Below, one piece after another: positions 44,356 to 54,920 of a stretch of 64,000 bases of DNA; position 1 is the first letter of the stretch, and each line of letters opens with the position of its first letter. Both the position numbers and the translations under genes were made by a program. The DNA is from Rhodococcus koreensis (GTDB lineage: Bacteria; Actinomycetota; Actinomycetes; Mycobacteriales; Mycobacteriaceae). The DNA lies in the NCBI RefSeq assembly GCF_900105905.1, contig NZ_FNSV01000005.1, forward strand, positions 7,777,501 to 7,841,500, written 5' to 3'. The notes below the pieces were generated by a model, which saw nothing but the letters and a program-made list of their open reading frames with translations, searched no databases and was not told the DNA's origin.

Positions 44356-47300
44356 GTGACGATTGACGACACGACACCCGCAGGAAACGGAAGCAACTCG
44401 AAGGGTTCGCGGCGCATCGGCGTAGACCGGGACGACACTCGGTCGTCGAGCAAGGGCACCCTGGTGGATCGTCTGCTCGGAGGTGAGCCGTACGCGCTCG
44501 CCTTCGGCGGTCAGGGCGCACCCTGGCTGAGCTCGCTCGAGGAACTGAGCCGCGACAACGGACTCGAGCCGGCACTCACCACCCTCGTCAACGACGCGGC
44601 CGACTTCCTCGCCCCCGTGGCGCAGGAGCTGCTCGTCGTGCGCCCGGTCGGATTCGACCCCATCGCATGGATCCTCGAGCAGGAACTCGCCGACGAAGAG
44701 GACGACGCCCAGGCGTCCGGACCGTCCGCGGCAGCGCTCACCTCGGCGGCGGTGTCCCTCCCCGGCGTCTTCCTCACCCAGATCGCAGCGCTGCGTGCGC
44801 TGGCAGCTCAGGGCCTCGATCCCGCGGTTACGGCTCCCGTGTCGGTGATCGGCCACTCCCAGGGACTCCTCGCCGCTGAGGCCGTCGCCTCCTCCGGTCA
44901 GAAGGACGGCGAACTCCTCGCCCTCGCTCAGCTCATCGGTGCTGCCGCCGGTCTCGTCGGCCGTCGTCGTGGAGTCATCTCCGCCGCCGACGCCACCCCG
45001 ATGCTGGCCGTCTCCAACGTCGATCCGGAACGGCTCCGTCAGATCGTCGAGGAGCTCGCCGAGGGCCTCGAGCCCGAGCGTGCAGCGGTTCTCGGCATCC
45101 GCAACGCCCGTCGCCGCGTCGTCCTGTCCGGCCCGCCCGCCCAGCTGGCGCGCGTCCAGCAGCGGTGCGAGCAGATCGAGGCCGACGAGGCCCGTGAGCG
45201 CGACGCCAAGAAGCGCGGCGGCTCCATCTTCGCGCCCGTCTTCGAGCCCCTCGCGGTCGAGATCGGCTTCCACCACCCCGCACTCGCGGAGACGATCGAC
45301 ATCGTCGGCCAGTGGGCCGTGCGCTGCGGTCTCGACGAGGAGAAGGCCCGTGCCCTCACGAGCGCCTGCCTCGTCGATCCCGTCGACTGGGTCGAGGCCG
45401 TCGACGGCACCATCGAAGCCGGTGCCGGATGGATCCTGGACCTCGGACCCGGTGACCTCCTCACCCGCATGACGTCGGCCAGTGTTCGCGGCCAGGGCGT
45501 CGGGATCGTCGCCGCCGCGACCCGTGGCGGTCACCGCAACCTGCTGACCCCGGGCGCAACCCCCGAGGTTCCCGCCGCATGGACCGAGTTCCTCCCGAAG
45601 CCGGTGTCGCTGCCGGGCGGACGCATCGGCGTCGAGACCGCCTTCACGAAGCTGACCGGTCGTTCGCCGATCCTGCTCGCGGGCATGACCCCGACCACGG
45701 TCGACCCGAAGATCGTCGCCGCTGCCGCCAACGCAGGCCACTGGGCCGAGCTCGCCGGCGGTGGCCAGGTCACCGAGCAGATCTTCGCCGACAACGTCGA
45801 GAAGCTCACCGGGCTGCTCGAGCCGGGCCGCGCCGTGCAGTTCAACTCGATGTTCCTCGACCCCTACCTGTGGAAGCTCCACGTCGGTGGCAAGCGCCTC
45901 GTCCCGAAGGCCCGCGCAGCCGGTGCACCGTTCGACGGTGTCGTCGTCACCGCAGGCATCCCCGAGCTCGAGGACGCCGTCTCGATCATCGACGACCTCG
46001 TCGAGGGTGGATTCAGCTACGTCGCATTCAAGCCGGGCACGGTCGCGCAGATCCGCTCCGTCATCCGCATCGCCAACGAGGTTCCCTCGTTCCCCGTCAT
46101 CGCCCACATCGAGGGCGGCCGCGCCGGTGGCCACCACTCGTGGGAGGACCTGGACGACCTGCTCCTCGACACCTACGCCGAGCTGCGTACCCGGCCGAAC
46201 CTGGTCCTGTGCGTCGGTGGCGGCATCGGCACGCCCGAGCAGGCTGCGGACTACCTGACCGGACGCTGGTCCGTCGCGCACGGCTTCCCGGCGATGCCGC
46301 TGGACGGCATCCTGGTCGGCACCGCCGCCATGGCCACCCTCGAGGCGACCACGTCTCCCGAGGTCAAGCAGCTCCTCGTCGACACCCCCGGTACCCCGGA
46401 CTGGGTCGGTGCGGGCACCGCCGAGGGCGGCATGGCCTCCGGCCGTAGCCAGCTCGGCGCCGACATCCACGAGATCGACAACGCCGCGTCCCGCACCGGG
46501 CGCCTGCTCGACGAGGTCGCCGGCGACGCCGACGCCGTCGCCGAGCGTCGCGACGAGATCATCGAGGCCCTGAACGTCACGGCGAAGCCGTTCTTCGGCG
46601 ACGTCGCGACGATGACGTACGAGCAGTGGCTGCGCCGCTACCTCGAGCTGGCCGTCGGCATCGACGCGGCGAAGGCATTCGACTGCGGCACCGACCTCCA
46701 GGACGCCATCATCGAGGCCACCGAGAGCCCGTGGATCGACATCACCTGGCGTGCGCGCTTCGGTGAGATGCTGCAGCGCACCGAGTCGCGTCTGCACCCG
46801 GTCGACCGCGGACCCATCCCCACCCTGTTCGCCGACGATGCGATCCTCGAGCGTCCCGAGGCGGCAATCTGCGCCCTGCAGGCTCAGTACCCCGACTACG
46901 CGACCACGGTTCTGCACCCCGCGGATGTGTCGTTCTTCGTCTCGCTGTGCAAGACCCCCGGCAAGCCGGTCAACTTCGTGCCCGTCGTGGACGGTGACGT
47001 CCGCCGCTGGTGGCGTTCCGACTCGCTGTGGCAGGCGCACGATCCCCGCTACACGGCGGACCAGGTCTGCGTCATCCCCGGCACCGTCGCCGTTGCAGGC
47101 ATCACGCGCGCCGATGAGCCCGTCGGCGAGCTGCTGGACCGCTTCGAGAAGGCCACCTACGACGAGCTGGTCACCGCAGGTGCCGAGCCGCAGTCGCTGC
47201 TTGCACGTCGTCACGCGGACATCGCCCGCGGCCTCCTCGACACCGTTCTCTCGGCTCCCGACATCCAGTGGGCCTCGCGCCTGACGCTGAACCCGGTTCG

Positions 47301-50300
47301 CCGGCTCGGTGACCTCGACAAGTGGTCGGTCGAGTCCGACACCCGCGCGGTCCACGAGACCACCGGTGCCGAGCTGTCCGTGATCGAGGACCGCCAGGTG
47401 CTCCTCACCGTCCCGCTGGTCGCAGGCAAGTCGGTCGAGATCACCCTCACCGTTCCCGCGTCCGTCGTCGACGGTGGCGCCCCCGTGGTCACCGAGGCCG
47501 ACGCCGAGAAGTCCATGACGGCTCTCCTCGCGGTCGCGGCCGGTCAGGAACTGCCCGCCGTCAAGAACGGTGTCGCACGGCTCAACCTGGCGTGGACGCC
47601 CGACCTGGTCGCCGACCACGCCGGTGTCACCGGTTCGGGTCTGCCCACGACGCTCAGCGTGAGCGGCAAGGCCGTTCCCGACGTGGTCGTCGGCGCCTGC
47701 TGGCCGGCCGTGTTCGCCGTGCTCGGTGCCGCCAAGACCGAAGACTCGCTGTCCGTCATCGAGGGCATGCTCGACCTGGTCCACCTGGACCACGGCGTCG
47801 ACTTCGTCGGCGAACTGCCTTCGGAGACCAGCATTCTCGTCGTCAAGGCCGAGGTCGCCTCGGTTCTCGACACCGACCTGGGCCGCGTCGTCGAGGTCAA
47901 GGTCGAGGTCGGCGCCATGCTCGGCGAGGGCCTGGATGCGCCTGCCGTCGTCACCCTGTCGGAGCGCTTCGCGATCCGCGGCCGCACCGGCAAGGGCGAA
48001 CTGTCCGACCCGGCCCGCGCCGGTGGCTCGCTCAGTGACGCGGCCGTCGACACCCCGCGTCGTCGTCGCCGCGACACCACGATCGTGGCTCCCCGCAACA
48101 TGGGCTCCTTCGCCCAGGTGTCGGGCGACCACAACCCGATCCACACCTCCGACAACGCGGCACTGCTCGCCGGCCTCGGCAGCCCGATCGTGCACGGCAT
48201 GTGGCTCTCCGCCGCCGCCCAGCAGGTCGTCACCGCCGTGGACCCGGCCGAGACCAAGACGCCGCCGCGTCGCCTCACCGCGTGGACCGCGCGCTTCCTC
48301 GGCATGGTCCGCCCCGGCGCCGAGATCGACGTCCGCGTCGACCGCATCGCGACTGACCGTGGTGCCGAGATCGTCGAGGTCGGCTGCCGCATCGACGGTG
48401 ACCTCGTGATGGTCGCCACCGGTCGCACCGCCGCCCCGAAGACCGTCTACGCGTTCCCCGGACAGGGCATCCAGCGCCCGGGCATGGGCCTCGACGCCCG
48501 CGCCCGCTCCAAGGCCGCCCGCGAGATCTGGGACCGCGCCGACAAGCACACCCGCAAGGCCCTCGGCTTCTCGATCCTCGCCGTGGTCCGCGACAACCCG
48601 ACGGTCGTCAAGGCCCGTGGTGTCGAGCACAAGCACCCGGACGGTGTCCTGCACCTGACCCAGTTCACCCAGGTCGCGATGGCGACTCTCGGTGTGGCTC
48701 AGGTCGCCGAGCTCCGCGAGTCCGGTGCGTTCGTCGAGGGTGCCCTGCTCGCAGGCCACTCGGTCGGTGAGTACAACGCTCTCGCCGCCGTCGCCGGTGT
48801 GCTGCCTCTCGAAGCAGTCCTCGAGGTGGTCTTCCAGCGTGGCTCCGCGATGCACGCACTCGTGCCCCGCGACGAGGCCGGCCGCTCCGACTACCGGATG
48901 GCTGCCATCCGCCCGTCGCAGATCGGTCTGGCCGACGACGACGTCGAGGCGTTCGTCGCCGGTGTCGCCGAGGCGACCGGTGAGTTCATGCAGATCGTGA
49001 ACCTGAACCTGCGTGGCTCGCAGTACGCCATCGCGGGCACGGTCACCGGGCTCAACGCGCTCGAGAAGGAAATCGACATCCGCCGTGAGGCTTTCGGCGG
49101 CAAGCGCGCGTACATCATGGTTCCGGGCATCGACGTTCCGTTCCACTCGACGGTGCTGCGTGGCGGCGTCGACGACTTCCGTGGACGTCTCGAGGAACTG
49201 CTTCCGCAGGACATCGACCCGGCCATCCTGATCGGGCGCTACATCCCGAACCTGGTTCCCAAGCCGTTCTCCCTGGAGAAGGAGTTCGTGCAGGAGATCG
49301 CCGACCTGGTGCCGTCGAAGCCCCTCGACAAGGTGCTGAAGGACTTCGACTCCTGGGCGAAGAAGCCGGTTCAGCTCACCCGCGTGGTCCTCACCGAGCT
49401 CCTGGCCTGGCAGTTCGCCAGCCCGGTGCGCTGGATCGAGACGCAGGACCTGCTGTTCGGCGACGAGTCCGAAGGTGGACTGGGTGTCGAGCGGTTCGTC
49501 GAGATCGGTCTGGGCTCGGTCCCGACCGTCGCGAACCTCGCGTCGCAGACCCTCAAGCTGCCGGGCCGCTTCGGCTACCCGGTCGAGGTCCTCAACATCG
49601 AGCGTGAAGCCGCGATCGTGTACTCCACCGACGTCGATCCGGCGCCGGTCGAGGACGACGAGCCTGCAGCACCCGCAGCCGCGGCTCCCGCCGCATCGGC
49701 CGCACCCGCCGCGGCTCCGGCCCCGGCAGCCGCACCGTCCGGCGGACCGCGTCCCGACGACATCGCGTTCAAGGCTGCCGACGCCACCAAGGTCCTGATC
49801 AGCCTGTGGACGAAGCTCCGCCCCGACCAGGTCGGCCCCGTCGACACGATCGAGGCGCTGTGCGACGGCGTGTCCTCGCGGCGTAACCAGCTGCTCGTCG
49901 ACCTCGGCTCCGAGCTCTCGCTCGGCGCGATCGACGGTGCCGCAGACGCCGACATGGGCTCGCTCGCCGGCACGGTCGACTCCCTGGCCCGCACGTACAA
50001 GCCGTTCGGCCCGGTGCTGTCCGACTCGATCAACGATCACCTCCGTAAGGTCTTCGGCCCCTCGGGTCGTCGTCCCGCGGCCATCGCGGACCGTGTGAAG
50101 AAGGTCTGGGAACTCGGCGACGGCTGGGCGTACCACGTCACCGCCGAGGTGGCGCTCGGAACCCGCGACGGTTCCAGCATCCGTGGTGGTGACCTCGGCG
50201 GCCTGGCCGGCGGCGGTCTCGCCGACGGCGCCGCAGTGGACGCCGTCATCGACAGCGCAGTGGCCGCAGTCGCCTCGCGCCGCGGAATCAGCGTCTCCCT

Positions 50301-53300
50301 CCCGTCCTCGGGCGGCGGAGCCGGTGGCACCGTCGACGCAGCGGCGCTGGGTGAGTTCACCGAGCACATCACGGGCCGCGACGGCGTGCTGGCCTCGGCT
50401 GCCCGCCTCGTGCTCGAGCAGCTCGGCTTCGCCGGCGACACGGCGGCTGCAGCGCAGCCGACCGACACCGAACTCGTCGACCTCGTGTCGGCGGAACTCG
50501 GTTCCGACTGGCCGCGACTCGTCGCTCCCGCGTTCGACGCCAAGCGGGCGGTGCTCCTCGACGACCGCTGGGCCAGCGCACGTGAGGACCTGGCTCGTCT
50601 GTGGATCGACGCGGCAGGCTCCGAGTCCCTCGAGATCGAAGGCTTCGCCGGTGCAGGCAAGTCCGTTGCGGCACAGGCCGCATGGTGGCAGGCCCGCGCA
50701 ACCGACGAGGGTCGCACGGCTCTGGCCGAGAAGTACGGACGCATCGCGGAGGCGGCAGTCGTCGTCACCGACGAGACCCCGGAATGGGCAGACCAGGTCG
50801 CCGTCGTCACCGGCGCCAGCAAGGGCTCCATCGCGGCCTCGGTCGCAGGGAAGCTCCTCGCCGGCGGCGCGACGGTCTTCGTGACCACCTCGCGTCTCGA
50901 CGACAAGCGTCTCGGCTTCTACCGCGACCTGTACCGCCGCACTGCCCGCGCCGGTGCCGCCCTGTGGGTGGTTCCCGCGAACATGGCGTCCTACACGGAC
51001 ATCGACGCACTCATCGAGTGGATCGGTGAAGCCCAGTACGAGACGGCCGGTGGATCGAAGAAGCTGGTCAAGGAAGCGGTCACCCCGACGCTGCTGTTCC
51101 CGTTCGCCGCGCCCCGCGTGGCAGGCGACCTCGCCGACGCCGGCGCCCGCGCCGAAATGGAGATGCGTGTACTCCTGTGGTCGGTGGAGCGCCTCATCGG
51201 CGGACTGTCGAAGATCGGTTACGACCGTGACGTCGACACCCACCTGCACGTCGTGCTGCCCGGTTCCCCGAACCGCGGTCTGTTCGGTGGCGACGGCGCG
51301 TACGGCGAGGCCAAGGCCGCGCTGGACGCAGTGGTCGGCCGCTGGAAGGCCGAGCGCAACTGGGCCGAGCGCGTCACCCTGGTGCACGCACTCATCGGCT
51401 GGGTCCGCGGAACCGGCCTGATGGGCGGCAACGACCCGCTGGTCGAGGCCGTCGAAGGCGCCGGAGTCCGTACCTGGTCCACCCAGGAAATGGCCACCGA
51501 GCTGCTGCAGTGGTGCGAGCCCGAGGCACGTCGCCTCGCCTCCACCGAGCCGCTCGCGGCCGATCTGACCGGTGGGCTCGCCCAGGCGAACCTGGATCTG
51601 CCCGCTCTGGCGAAGCAGGCTCAGGACGCTGCGGCTGCCGCCGCCGAGGCCGACGAGGTCGCGGAGGCGCTCGACACCATCGCGGCCCTGCCCGCCCCGC
51701 CGCGGGTCTCCGCGTCAGTGGCTCCGGCCTGGTCCGGCGTCACTGCGGCTCCGGAGGACCTCGTCGTCATCGTCGGCGCCGGTGAGCTCGGACCGTTCGG
51801 TTCCTCGCGCACCCGCTTCGAGATGGAGGTCGACGAAGAGCTTTCGGCGGCAGGCGTTCTCGAACTCGCCTGGAACACCGGACTCGTCGTGTGGGAGACC
51901 ACGCCGTCCGCAGGCTGGTACGACGCCGAGACCGGGGAACTGGTTCCGGAGGCCGAGATCGCAGACCGGTACCACGACACGGTCGTCGAGAACTGCGGCA
52001 TCCGTCGCTACGTCGACGACGGCGCCATGATCGAGAACACTGCACCGCTGCTCACGTCGGTCTTCCTCGACAAGGACCTGAGCTTCGTGGTCAGCACCGA
52101 GGCGGAGGCACTCGCCTTCGTCGAGGCCGACCCGGAGAACACGGTTGCAGCCCCGGTTCCGGACAGCGGTGACTGGCAGGTCACCCGCCGTGCGGGCACC
52201 GAGATCCGCGTCCCCCGCAAGATGAAGCTCACGCGCAGCGTGGGTGGCCAGATCCCGACCGGCTTCGACGTCACCAAGTGGGGCATCCCCGCCGACATGG
52301 CCGACTCCGTCGACCGGGTGGGCCTGTGGAACATCGTCGCCACGGTGGACGCGTTCCTCACCGGTGGGTTCACGCCCAGCGAACTGCTGCGGTGGGTGCA
52401 CCCCTCGCTGGTCGCCAACACCCAGGGCACCGGCATGGGCGGCATGACCTCCATGAGGTCGCTGTACATCGACACGCTGCTCGGTGAGAACCGGCCGAAC
52501 GACATCCTGCAGGAAGCCCTGCCGAATGTGATTGCGGCGCACGTGGTCCAGTCCTACGTCGGCGGTTACGGCGCCATGGTCCACCCGGTTGCGGCGTGCG
52601 CCACGGCCGCGGTGTCCGTCGAGGAGGGCGTCGACAAGATCAAGCTCGGCAAGGCACAGCTCGTGGTCGCCGGCGGGTTCGACGACCTCAGCGCGGAGGG
52701 CATCATCGGATTCGGTGACATGTCCGCCACGGCCAAGACCGACGACATGCGGGCCAAGGGGATCGACGACCGTCGATTCTCGCGGGCCAACGACCGTCGT
52801 CGCGGCGGGTTCGTCGAGTCGCAGGGTGGTGGCACCATCCTGCTGGCCCGCGGTGACCTGGCACTCGAGATGGGCCTGCCCGTCCTCGGTGTGGTCGCCT
52901 ACGCCGGATCGTTCGCGGACGGTGTCCACACGTCGATCCCGGCTCCCGGAATCGGTGCGCTCGGCGCGGGTCGTGGGGGAGCGGATTCGCAGCTCGCCCA
53001 GTCCCTCGGCAAGCTCGGTGTCAGTGCCGACGACATCTCGGTGATCTCCAAGCACGACACGTCCACCGCGGCCAACGATCCCAACGAGGCGGAGCTGCAC
53101 GAGCGCCTCGCCGGGGCACTCGGCCGCAGCGAAGGTGCACCGCTGTTCGTGGTCTCGCAGAAGAGCCTCACCGGACACGCCAAGGGTGGTGCCGCAGCAT
53201 TCCAGCTGATCGGTCTCTGCCAGGTGCTGGACCAGGGCATCGTGCCGCCGAACCGCAGCCTCGACTGCGTCGACGAGAAGATGGCCGAGTTCGAACACCT

Positions 53301-53679
53301 CGTGTGGGCCCGGGAGGCGCTCCGCTTCGGCGAGCAGTTCCCGCTGAAGGCCGGTCTGCTGACCAGCCTCGGCTTCGGGCACGTGTCGGGCATGGTCGCG
53401 GTCGTCCACTCGCAGGCGTTCGTCGAGGCCGTCCCGGCCGACCGGCGTGAGGCGTACCTCGAGCAGGCACGCAAGCGCACCGTCGAGGGTCAGCGTCGTC
53501 TGGCGAAGGCCATGGTCGGCGGCGGCAGCCTGTACGAGCGTCCGGCGGATCGTCGCTTCGGCGGCGACAGTGTCCCGGCCGCCGCGTCCCGTCAGCTCGA
53601 GGCGGACGTCCTGCTCACCGAGGCCGCGCGCCTCGGAGCGGACGACGTGTACAGCTCGGGTCTGCCCGGCTGCAAGTAG
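44356..53679 (+). CDS. fas: Type I fatty acid synthase
   Basis: 3107 aa from GTG 44356, with GGAGAGGA seven bases upstream; the frame opens at ATG 44293 but has no ribosome site there. Single-chain FAS-I of the mycobacterial kind, making C16-C26 acyl-CoA and mycolate precursors. Domains in order: acetyl transferase (GHSQG, Ser168), enoyl reductase (about 430-750, LLAGMTPTTVD), dehydratase (SGDHNPIHT, about 1256), malonyl/palmitoyl transferase (GHSVGEYNA, Ser1469), Ala/Pro linker (about 1770-1800), acyl carrier (GVSSRRN, Ser1840-1841), ketoreductase (VVTGASKGS, about 2152) and ketosynthase (Cys2748 in VAACATAAVS, His in SKHDTST and TGHAKGG). All active residues are present. Confidence 0.98.
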   Translation: MTIDDTTPAGNGSNSKGSRRIGVDRDDTRSSSKGTLVDRLLGGEPYALAFGGQGAPWLSSLEELSRDNGLEPALTTLVNDAADFLAPVAQELLVVRPVGFDPIAWILEQELADEEDDAQASGPSAAALTSAAVSLPGVFLTQIAALRALAAQGLDPAVTAPVSVIGHSQGLLAAEAVASSGQKDGELLALAQLIGAAAGLVGRRRGVISAADATPMLAVSNVDPERLRQIVEELAEGLEPERAAVLGIRNARRRVVLSGPPAQLARVQQRCEQIEADEARERDAKKRGGSIFAPVFEPLAVEIGFHHPALAETIDIVGQWAVRCGLDEEKARALTSACLVDPVDWVEAVDGTIEAGAGWILDLGPGDLLTRMTSASVRGQGVGIVAAATRGGHRNLLTPGATPEVPAAWTEFLPKPVSLPGGRIGVETAFTKLTGRSPILLAGMTPTTVDPKIVAAAANAGHWAELAGGGQVTEQIFADNVEKLTGLLEPGRAVQFNSMFLDPYLWKLHVGGKRLVPKARAAGAPFDGVVVTAGIPELEDAVSIIDDLVEGGFSYVAFKPGTVAQIRSVIRIANEVPSFPVIAHIEGGRAGGHHSWEDLDDLLLDTYAELRTRPNLVLCVGGGIGTPEQAADYLTGRWSVAHGFPAMPLDGILVGTAAMATLEATTSPEVKQLLVDTPGTPDWVGAGTAEGGMASGRSQLGADIHEIDNAASRTGRLLDEVAGDADAVAERRDEIIEALNVTAKPFFGDVATMTYEQWLRRYLELAVGIDAAKAFDCGTDLQDAIIEATESPWIDITWRARFGEMLQRTESRLHPVDRGPIPTLFADDAILERPEAAICALQAQYPDYATTVLHPADVSFFVSLCKTPGKPVNFVPVVDGDVRRWWRSDSLWQAHDPRYTADQVCVIPGTVAVAGITRADEPVGELLDRFEKATYDELVTAGAEPQSLLARRHADIARGLLDTVLSAPDIQWASRLTLNPVRRLGDLDKWSVESDTRAVHETTGAELSVIEDRQVLLTVPLVAGKSVEITLTVPASVVDGGAPVVTEADAEKSMTALLAVAAGQELPAVKNGVARLNLAWTPDLVADHAGVTGSGLPTTLSVSGKAVPDVVVGACWPAVFAVLGAAKTEDSLSVIEGMLDLVHLDHGVDFVGELPSETSILVVKAEVASVLDTDLGRVVEVKVEVGAMLGEGLDAPAVVTLSERFAIRGRTGKGELSDPARAGGSLSDAAVDTPRRRRRDTTIVAPRNMGSFAQVSGDHNPIHTSDNAALLAGLGSPIVHGMWLSAAAQQVVTAVDPAETKTPPRRLTAWTARFLGMVRPGAEIDVRVDRIATDRGAEIVEVGCRIDGDLVMVATGRTAAPKTVYAFPGQGIQRPGMGLDARARSKAAREIWDRADKHTRKALGFSILAVVRDNPTVVKARGVEHKHPDGVLHLTQFTQVAMATLGVAQVAELRESGAFVEGALLAGHSVGEYNALAAVAGVLPLEAVLEVVFQRGSAMHALVPRDEAGRSDYRMAAIRPSQIGLADDDVEAFVAGVAEATGEFMQIVNLNLRGSQYAIAGTVTGLNALEKEIDIRREAFGGKRAYIMVPGIDVPFHSTVLRGGVDDFRGRLEELLPQDIDPAILIGRYIPNLVPKPFSLEKEFVQEIADLVPSKPLDKVLKDFDSWAKKPVQLTRVVLTELLAWQFASPVRWIETQDLLFGDESEGGLGVERFVEIGLGSVPTVANLASQTLKLPGRFGYPVEVLNIEREAAIVYSTDVDPAPVEDDEPAAPAAAAPAASAAPAAAPAPAAAPSGGPRPDDIAFKAADATKVLISLWTKLRPDQVGPVDTIEALCDGVSSRRNQLLVDLGSELSLGAIDGAADADMGSLAGTVDSLARTYKPFGPVLSDSINDHLRKVFGPSGRRPAAIADRVKKVWELGDGWAYHVTAEVALGTRDGSSIRGGDLGGLAGGGLADGAAVDAVIDSAVAAVASRRGISVSLPSSGGGAGGTVDAAALGEFTEHITGRDGVLASAARLVLEQLGFAGDTAAAAQPTDTELVDLVSAELGSDWPRLVAPAFDAKRAVLLDDRWASAREDLARLWIDAAGSESLEIEGFAGAGKSVAAQAAWWQARATDEGRTALAEKYGRIAEAAVVVTDETPEWADQVAVVTGASKGSIAASVAGKLLAGGATVFVTTSRLDDKRLGFYRDLYRRTARAGAALWVVPANMASYTDIDALIEWIGEAQYETAGGSKKLVKEAVTPTLLFPFAAPRVAGDLADAGARAEMEMRVLLWSVERLIGGLSKIGYDRDVDTHLHVVLPGSPNRGLFGGDGAYGEAKAALDAVVGRWKAERNWAERVTLVHALIGWVRGTGLMGGNDPLVEAVEGAGVRTWSTQEMATELLQWCEPEARRLASTEPLAADLTGGLAQANLDLPALAKQAQDAAAAAAEADEVAEALDTIAALPAPPRVSASVAPAWSGVTAAPEDLVVIVGAGELGPFGSSRTRFEMEVDEELSAAGVLELAWNTGLVVWETTPSAGWYDAETGELVPEAEIADRYHDTVVENCGIRRYVDDGAMIENTAPLLTSVFLDKDLSFVVSTEAEALAFVEADPENTVAAPVPDSGDWQVTRRAGTEIRVPRKMKLTRSVGGQIPTGFDVTKWGIPADMADSVDRVGLWNIVATVDAFLTGGFTPSELLRWVHPSLVANTQGTGMGGMTSMRSLYIDTLLGENRPNDILQEALPNVIAAHVVQSYVGGYGAMVHPVAACATAAVSVEEGVDKIKLGKAQLVVAGGFDDLSAEGIIGFGDMSATAKTDDMRAKGIDDRRFSRANDRRRGGFVESQGGGTILLARGDLALEMGLPVLGVVAYAGSFADGVHTSIPAPGIGALGAGRGGADSQLAQSLGKLGVSADDISVISKHDTSTAANDPNEAELHERLAGALGRSEGAPLFVVSQKSLTGHAKGGAAAFQLIGLCQVLDQGIVPPNRSLDCVDEKMAEFEHLVWAREALRFGEQFPLKAGLLTSLGFGHVSGMVAVVHSQAFVEAVPADRREAYLEQARKRTVEGQRRLAKAMVGGGSLYERPADRRFGGDSVPAAASRQLEADVLLTEAARLGADDVYSSGLPGCK

Positions 53680-53688
53680 GAACGACGG

Positions 53689-54081
53689 ATGGGAGTTCTG
53701 GGGATCGGCTTCGATCTCGTGACGGTGTCGGAGTTCGCCGAGCAGCTGGACCGGCCAGGGACGGCCATGCTCGACAACTTCACACCGGGCGAGCGTCGGG
53801 ACGCCGTGACCCGGAGCTCCGATCCGGCTAGACATTTCGCCGCCCGGTGGGCTGCGAAGGAGGCAGTGATCAAGGCCTGGTCCACGTCTCTCTTCGCCAG
53901 CCCGCCGGTGCTGCCCGAGATGATCCACCACCTGATCGAGGTGGTGACGGATGCGTGGGGGCGACCGAGTATCCGCTTACGCGGGGACGTCGCCAAGCAT
54001 CTGACCGATGTGAAGATTCACATCTCGCTCACCCACGACGGAGACATGGCCGGCGCGTTCGCCGTCATCGAATCCGTGTAG
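53689..54081 (+). CDS. acpS: Holo-[acyl-carrier-protein] synthase
   Basis: 130 aa, starting 9 bases after fas. It attaches phosphopantetheine to the FAS acyl-carrier domain. Metal-binding residues are Asp in GIGFDLVTV (Asp9) and Glu in FAARWAAKEAVIKAW (about 57). The fas-acpS pair is standard in mycolate producers. The stop codon lies inside the left arm of a long inverted repeat. Confidence 0.96.
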   Translation: MGVLGIGFDLVTVSEFAEQLDRPGTAMLDNFTPGERRDAVTRSSDPARHFAARWAAKEAVIKAWSTSLFASPPVLPEMIHHLIEVVTDAWGRPSIRLRGDVAKHLTDVKIHISLTHDGDMAGAFAVIESV

Positions 54082-54153
54082 GCGCCTCCGGCGCTCGTGC
54101 GCCTTTCTGGTAGCCCCGGCAACCGGAAGGGCGCACGAGTGCGTAGCGCCTAC
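54078..54153. terminator. Long bidirectional terminator between acpS and TetR gene
   Basis: 76-base nested inverted repeat: GTAGGCGC with GCGCCTAC at the ends, CTCGTGCGCCTTTC with GGAAGGGCGCACGAG inside, and GGTAGC with GCAACC at the centre. The stop codons of the two convergent genes (TAG at 54079 and at 54152 on the other strand) lie in its outer arms. Confidence 0.75.
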
Positions 54154-54839
54154 GTGGTGCGCGATTCCTTTTCGGCGACCAGCAGGTACGCCACCATCAG
54201 CCGTTTCAGTTCGGCGACGGCGTCCGCGTGGCTCTGATTGTCCTGCACCGAGAAGTTGAGCATCGAGTACACGACGTGGACGAGCACCTCGGCCATCATC
54301 GTGCGCCGCTCCCGCGACGTCTGCGGGGTGAGAGGCGCCAGCATCCGCGAGACCTGCTCCGCGAACGCCTTCTCGTGGATGGCGCCGGTGGCGCGCGTCG
54401 AGGGCGTCGACTGCATCGCCAGCCACACCTCGCGCCTCGACGGATCAGACGTCCACAGCCCGGCCATGTGGTCGACGAACGAATTGAGGAACCGCAGCCA
54501 GTCGAGGGACGGGACCTCGCCGTTGAACTGGGCGATCTCGTGCTGCACGCCGACGAGGTCCTGCCGGTTGAGCTCGCAGACGATCACGTATTTGTTCGCG
54601 AAGAACTGGTAGAGCGTGCCGATCGGGACGTCCGCGCGGGCGGCGACCTCCTCGCACGTGAACGATTCGAATCCCACGTCCACCAGCAACTCCCGCGATG
54701 CCGTGAGCAGTGCGTCGAACTTGCGGCGGCTACGTTCCTGGGTCGGACGTCTGCGCGGCAGGAGTTCCTGCGGGTCCGACTGCAGCTCCAACGCCGGATC
54801 CACACGGCGCGGCGCTTGCTTGCTGACTGAAGACTCCAC
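54150..54839 (-). CDS. TetR/AcrR family regulator
   Basis: 229 aa, GTG start. Helix-turn-helix at about 38-80: KFDALLTASRELLVDVGFES, then CEEVAARADVPIGTLYQFFANK. The ligand domain is of unknown specificity. It lies 81 bases downstream of the ABC exporter permease on the same strand and could share that transcript. Its place next to fas-acpS does not make it FasR; in M. tuberculosis FasR is encoded elsewhere (Rv3208). Confidence 0.88.
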   Translation of the reverse strand: MESSVSKQAPRRVDPALELQSDPQELLPRRRPTQERSRRKFDALLTASRELLVDVGFESFTCEEVAARADVPIGTLYQFFANKYVIVCELNRQDLVGVQHEIAQFNGEVPSLDWLRFLNSFVDHMAGLWTSDPSRREVWLAMQSTPSTRATGAIHEKAFAEQVSRMLAPLTPQTSRERRTMMAEVLVHVVYSMLNFSVQDNQSHADAVAELKRLMVAYLLVAEKESRTT

Positions 54840-54920
54840 CGCCCCAGGCTATCCGTCTTTCGTCCGGATTCCGAAGATCCCTCCCGGTGACGCGTCGGGT
54901 TTCACCTGGGCGGGAGAGAC

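Noticed and set aside
44227..51387. A 2386-codon open frame antisense to fas
   Set aside because: It arises from the high GC at third codon positions of fas; its translation is a low-complexity Arg/Gly/Asp/Glu-rich text without any domain, and fas itself is certain.
54150..54839. The TetR gene next to acpS being FasR
   Set aside because: FasR in M. tuberculosis is encoded at a different locus (Rv3208) and the sequence gives no specific match; proximity alone is not enough.
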